Of a stretch of DNA of 25,042 nt, positions 21,916 through 25,042 are shown one piece after another. Numbering within the stretch: position 1 is the stretch's first letter; the number at the start of each line of letters is the position of its first letter. Both the position numbers and the translations under genes were made by a program. The notes beneath the pieces were generated by a model. It worked only from the letters and a program-made list of their open reading frames with translations. It had not been told where the DNA came from and ran no database searches. The DNA comes from an uncultured Pseudomonas sp. (GTDB lineage Bacteria > Pseudomonadota > Gammaproteobacteria > Pseudomonadales > Pseudomonadaceae): NCBI RefSeq assembly GCF_946886105.1, contig NZ_CAMPHV010000059.1, forward strand, positions 1 to 25,042, given 5' to 3'.

Positions 21916-22920
21916 TTACATGCTATAGAACGCTGGGCTGATATTGGTTTTTAGCGCATCCATATTGGTCTCCACGTAGTTAAGGAATTCCGACGCGTTA
22001 TAGATCACCGAGATAATTTCACGCTTGCCTTCCAGCGCTATAACCAATTCTTGCTGATCCTCGATTTGACCTCGTAGTTTCTTAATGTCTCTGATCAACT
22101 GCTGCTTATAGTCCTCGAAATTCATTTGCTCGGCTTTGGTGATTTCCCCTTTTCGCTCTGTAATTTGCGTGCCGAACATTTTGATCATTTCCTCCGAGGA
22201 CAGGAAGGATTGGAATTCTTCGAAATCTTTTCTGAGTGCGACCAATCGAGCGCTTTTATATTCGCTGAATGCTGTTTCGTTCACGGCAGACTCTAGCTCT
22301 GATATTTTTTGCTTGGCTTTGAGGATCTGTTCCTTCGAGTGCAGCAAGGTTTCTTTTTCCTGCTTGTCGAGAATACATTTCAGCTGCACGCTGGCGGCGC
22401 AGGTAGGCGGCTTTACGCCGATATCGGGAAAGGGATTGCTGACAAAGCCGACCTTGGCATCTATGGCTAGCGCTGCCAGATCTTTGAAGTATTTCACTAC
22501 ATGGTAAAGGTTTAAGGCATTGGGGCGGAAGTGCCCGCTGTGGGCGTGAATAAGTTTGACTTTACCCTGGGATATCAGGATTTCGCCAGCGCCTTTGGCG
22601 AATTTACCGACAAAAGAGGAGTGTGCGACTTTGTCGGTTTTATTGAAGTGATTGAATATATAAACCTTATTATCGGGCGATATGACAAAGGCGGCCATTC
22701 CACTTTTGTCATGAGAGCTGAACATTACCGTCGAAAGTAGCGGTACTCCATCCCCTTTGCGCAGGTGCCCATCGATTACTCGGTAGGCATAGCGCTGCAG
22801 CTCTTCCTCGGTAAACCGTCTGGTTCCCTGGGATGCATCTAACTTCAGGTTGCCTTGGGTAATGGCTAAGAGCTCGCCTTCTTCGAACTGCCCCTTGAGA
22901 AGCTTCCAATGGTTTGGCAC
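21916..22920 (-). CDS. Hypothetical coiled-coil protein (possible toxin/effector fragment)
   Basis: A 334-residue soluble protein of unknown family. The start was set at GTG 22920 because AAGGAG lies seven bases upstream. The frame remains open for 138 more codons, into the divergent AraC gene, so an older, longer gene cannot be excluded. Residues 60-135 form a beta-rich domain with the motif HSGHFRPN (127-134). Residues about 185-315 are charged heptad-like helices, likely a coiled coil. There are no signal peptide or membrane helices. SGH-x-RP motifs occur in several secreted or polymorphic-toxin-type proteins I recall, but that is weak evidence. The 320 bp upstream hold no other gene. Confidence 0.55.
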   Translation of the reverse strand: MPNHWKLLKGQFEEGELLAITQGNLKLDASQGTRRFTEEELQRYAYRVIDGHLRKGDGVPLLSTVMFSSHDKSGMAAFVISPDNKVYIFNHFNKTDKVAHSSFVGKFAKGAGEILISQGKVKLIHAHSGHFRPNALNLYHVVKYFKDLAALAIDAKVGFVSNPFPDIGVKPPTCAASVQLKCILDKQEKETLLHSKEQILKAKQKISELESAVNETAFSEYKSARLVALRKDFEEFQSFLSSEEMIKMFGTQITERKGEITKAEQMNFEDYKQQLIRDIKKLRGQIEDQQELVIALEGKREIISVIYNASEFLNYVETNMDALKTNISPAFYSM

Positions 22921-23240
22921 CGAATTCTCCTTGCTATGGCCTGAATGTCCTTTGCCCGAAAGCGTAGTCTGGCGTTGGGCAATATCAAAAGGCGGTCCAG
23001 CCGAGAGGCATCGTCGCAGCCATGTTGGGAGTGGGAGGCGTGTTCCGCGGTAAGCCCGCTTCGAGCGGTCATTGTTTCCGTGCGCGAGACCCTGCGGCGA
23101 CTTCTGCCTGGGTACTGAGCTGAAAACCCGCGCTACGCCACCTGCACAAATATTCCAGAAATCCTTCCGCCCATGGCCGAGAATATCGCCCCTTATCGCA
23201 TAACCTTTCCGAACATCGTCGAGCGCTTTCTGGAGTCGCC

Positions 23241-24080
23241 ATGGGTACGCGCAATTGGGTGGATCTGGGGAAGGATGCTGAGACCGGCATCGAGACGATC
23301 CGTGCGCATTTCGAAGGTCACGCCTACGACCCACATTTTCACGAGAGCTATCTGATCGGTTTTACCGAGCAGGGCGTGCAGCAATTTCATTGCCGCAAGG
23401 TGCTGCACAGCAGTACGCCGGGGCAGGTGTTTTTGTTGGAGCCGGGCGAGATTCATGATGGGCACGCGCCGGCCCAGGGCGGTTTCACTTATTCGATGCT
23501 GTATCTGGAGCCGCAGTGGATCGAGAGCGAGCTCCGGGCGTTGTTCGAGAATGCGCCGAACGATTGCCAGCCGACCTTCGCCAAGATTCTGGGCGAGGAG
23601 CCGGCGCTGTTGGCGGTTATCGCCAATGCGATTCGCGCGTTGCAGGGCCGCGAGTTGCGCATCGTGCGGCAGGCCGCGCTGGATGCGTTGCTCGGCGAGT
23701 TGTCGCGGCATCTGGCTTGGCAGCCGAAGCATCGGGCCGACCCGCGTTTGCCGCTGGTGGCGTTGCGTGCGCGGGATTATCTGCATGCGCATCTGGATCA
23801 GGACCTTGGGTTGGATGACTTGGCGCGGGCATGCGGGGTGGATCGCTTTCGTTTGTCGCGGGCGTTCAAGGCGGCGTTCGGCTTGGCGCCGCATGCCTAT
23901 CTGATTCAGTTGCGGCTGGCCAAGGCGCGGCGCTTGCTGGCGGCCGGGCACGCGCCGGCGTTGGTTGCAATGACCCTTGGTTTCGCCGACCAAAGCCATC
24001 TGGGCCGCTGGTTTCGCCGCGCCTACGGGCTGACGCCGGCGCATTACCGCAGGCGCTGCTCGAATCTTCCAGACGCCTGA
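23241..24080 (+). CDS. AraC-family regulator with N-terminal cupin domain
   Basis: A 279-residue regulator. Residues 20-95 form the AraC_binding cupin (HFHESYLIGFTEQG, then PGQVFLLEPGEIHDGHAP). The C-terminus has both helix-turn-helix motifs (LDDLARACGVDRFRLSRAFK and ALVAMTLGFADQSHLGRWFRR, ending YGLTPAHYR). The start has GGAG seven bases upstream. AraC genes of this kind commonly precede LysE-family exporters in Pseudomonas, as here; it likely controls that gene. The effector is unknown. Confidence 0.9.
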   Translation: MGTRNWVDLGKDAETGIETIRAHFEGHAYDPHFHESYLIGFTEQGVQQFHCRKVLHSSTPGQVFLLEPGEIHDGHAPAQGGFTYSMLYLEPQWIESELRALFENAPNDCQPTFAKILGEEPALLAVIANAIRALQGRELRIVRQAALDALLGELSRHLAWQPKHRADPRLPLVALRARDYLHAHLDQDLGLDDLARACGVDRFRLSRAFKAAFGLAPHAYLIQLRLAKARRLLAAGHAPALVAMTLGFADQSHLGRWFRRAYGLTPAHYRRRCSNLPDA

Positions 24081-24157
24081 GCGGGCCGGGGCAACAATCG
24101 ATTCACTGAAATCGGATGGCTATGCCCCCGTTAGGTGTTGCATGTGAGGTTGCGCGT

Positions 24158-24262
24158 TTGTGGGAGCGGAGGGGACGCCTAGTCTTTTTTCGCGAAACCT
24201 TCGAACGCCGATAACTTTTCGCGGCTAAAGCGGAGTGCCGCCCAGCCCCTTCCACAAGACTG
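24158..24262. repeat. Degenerate REP-like inverted repeat
   Basis: TGTGGGAGCGG near the left and CCCCTTCCACA near the right form an imperfect palindrome of the GTAGGAGC...CTCCTAC type common between Pseudomonas genes. The gap 24081-24379 holds no gene. It also carries a 14-base match (GGGGACGCCTAGTC, 24171-24184) to the inside of the MITE-like element. Confidence 0.35.
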
Positions 24263-24379
24263 TGGCGGGCTCAACATTTGATGGGTACATAGCCCATTGA
24301 ATGGAGCCCTGTTTATGCCTGATACCACAAATCACGCCCCTCGCCGGCAACCGCCAGCGCACTATCGGGGCGGGCAGCG

Positions 24380-24967
24380 ATGAATCAACTCCTGCCTTTC
24401 GCGCTGTTCGCCTTCGTCGCTTCGATAACGCCGGGGCCGACCAATATTCTGGTGCTGAGCAATAGTGCGCGCTTCGGCCTGGCGGCGGCCGTGCCGATCA
24501 TCCTGGGCGGCTGTTCGGCCGCGGCGACTATCGTGCTGCTGGTCGGGCTGGGCGCCGGCGAATGGTTGCTGGGCCACCCGCCTATCCAACAGGCGATGGC
24601 CTGGTTCGGCCTGGCTTGGCTGCTGTACCTGGCTTGGCAGATCGCCCGCAGCCCGGTCGGCCCCATAGCCGCGGACAGCGCCGCCAAGCGCCTCGGTTCG
24701 GTTGGCGCGGCCAGCCTGCAATTGGTCAACCCGAAAACCTGGATGATGGCGTTCGCCGTGGTCAGCCTGTTTGCCGGCGCCGATGCCGGGGCGGTCGGTT
24801 ATGCCAGTTACGCCTTGCTGTTCTTTTTGATCTCGATTCCCTGCCTTGCCGCGTGGGCGTTGCTGGGCAGGGGCGCGGTCCGCGTGTTGCGCAGCGCGGC
24901 GCATATGCGGCGCTTCAATCAGGCGATGGCGCTGCTGTTGGTGGTTTCGGCCTGGCTGAGTCTGTAG
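24380..24967 (+). CDS. LysE/RhtB family exporter
   Basis: A 195-residue inner-membrane exporter with about six hydrophobic helices. It has the family's N-terminal signature, ASITPGPTNILVLSNSARFG, and the central QLVNPKTWMMAFAV. The family exports amino acids or related small molecules using the proton gradient; the substrate here is unknown. The start is ATG 24380, with the weak GGGCGGG upstream. The AraC regulator lies 300 bp before it on the same strand. The remaining 75 bp of the window hold nothing recognisable. Confidence 0.87.
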   Translation: MNQLLPFALFAFVASITPGPTNILVLSNSARFGLAAAVPIILGGCSAAATIVLLVGLGAGEWLLGHPPIQQAMAWFGLAWLLYLAWQIARSPVGPIAADSAAKRLGSVGAASLQLVNPKTWMMAFAVVSLFAGADAGAVGYASYALLFFLISIPCLAAWALLGRGAVRVLRSAAHMRRFNQAMALLLVVSAWLSL

Positions 24968-25042
24968 CGCGACTGCGAGGGTGGATAAAAAAGGCTATGT
25001 ACCAGCCATGTGTTGAGTCGCCCCGAACCGCTATGCGGTGCA

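Noticed and set aside
23193..24044. 283-codon minus-strand frame across the second AraC gene
   Set aside because: Composition is Arg/Gln-rich and the plus-strand AraC protein has clear motifs; this is an antisense shadow.
24131..24138. Another GTTAGGT integron core-like heptamer
   Set aside because: No palindromic attC arms or inverse core lie on either side, and it sits between an AraC gene and its partner; a seven-base match is expected by chance.

Overview
The window looks like chromosomal DNA of a Pseudomonas-type gammaproteobacterium. The backbone is GC-rich, with typical Pseudomonas genes (DHA2 and EamA exporters with LysR/AraC regulators, KdpDE, a LysE exporter, a PAAR-linked type VI lipase) and Pseudomonas-style inverted repeats. 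This assignment rests on gene content and style; no search was run.

Layout. 1-4212 holds an MFS exporter whose 5' end abuts a miniature inverted-repeat element, a hypothetical protein with a possible PD-(D/E)XK motif, an EamA transporter and a divergent LysR regulator. 4298-9987 is a potassium block: ktrB-ktrA on the minus strand, divergent from kdpD-kdpE, with no kdpFABC present and a candidate KdpE operator in the shared intergenic region. 10072-11590 is a repeat-rich stretch with a complete 150-bp MITE-like element, a periplasmic solute-binding protein, a frameshifted GNAT remnant and a long inverted repeat. 11750-13356 is a sterol desaturase-type hydroxylase with an AraC regulator.

13375-18027 is a type VI secretion effector locus. 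A PAAR-DUF2235 (Tle1-like) phospholipase is followed by a DUF2931 protein (probable immunity). A second block follows, containing only the C-terminal part of the lipase, a diverged DUF2931 copy and a chimeric secreted protein. 18238-19145 is a small operon of two unknown proteins. Its leader resembles a phage-type C4 antisense RNA: a three-way junction with two 6-nt loops, a terminator, a downstream sequence complementary to one loop, a 28-aa leader ORF, and a hairpin hiding the next ribosome binding site.

19479-21786 is AT-richer and looks like integron gene cassettes without an integrase. A 72-bp attC-like site separates a membrane-anchored PD-(D/E)XK protein from a Cys/His (HNH-like) protein, and a degenerate attC follows. 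Both are candidate defence genes. 21916-22920 encodes an unknown coiled-coil protein, and the window ends with an AraC regulator and a LysE-family exporter.

The regions most worth following up are the C4-like regulated operon, the cassette pair, the duplicated effector/immunity block and the Kdp-Ktr arrangement.
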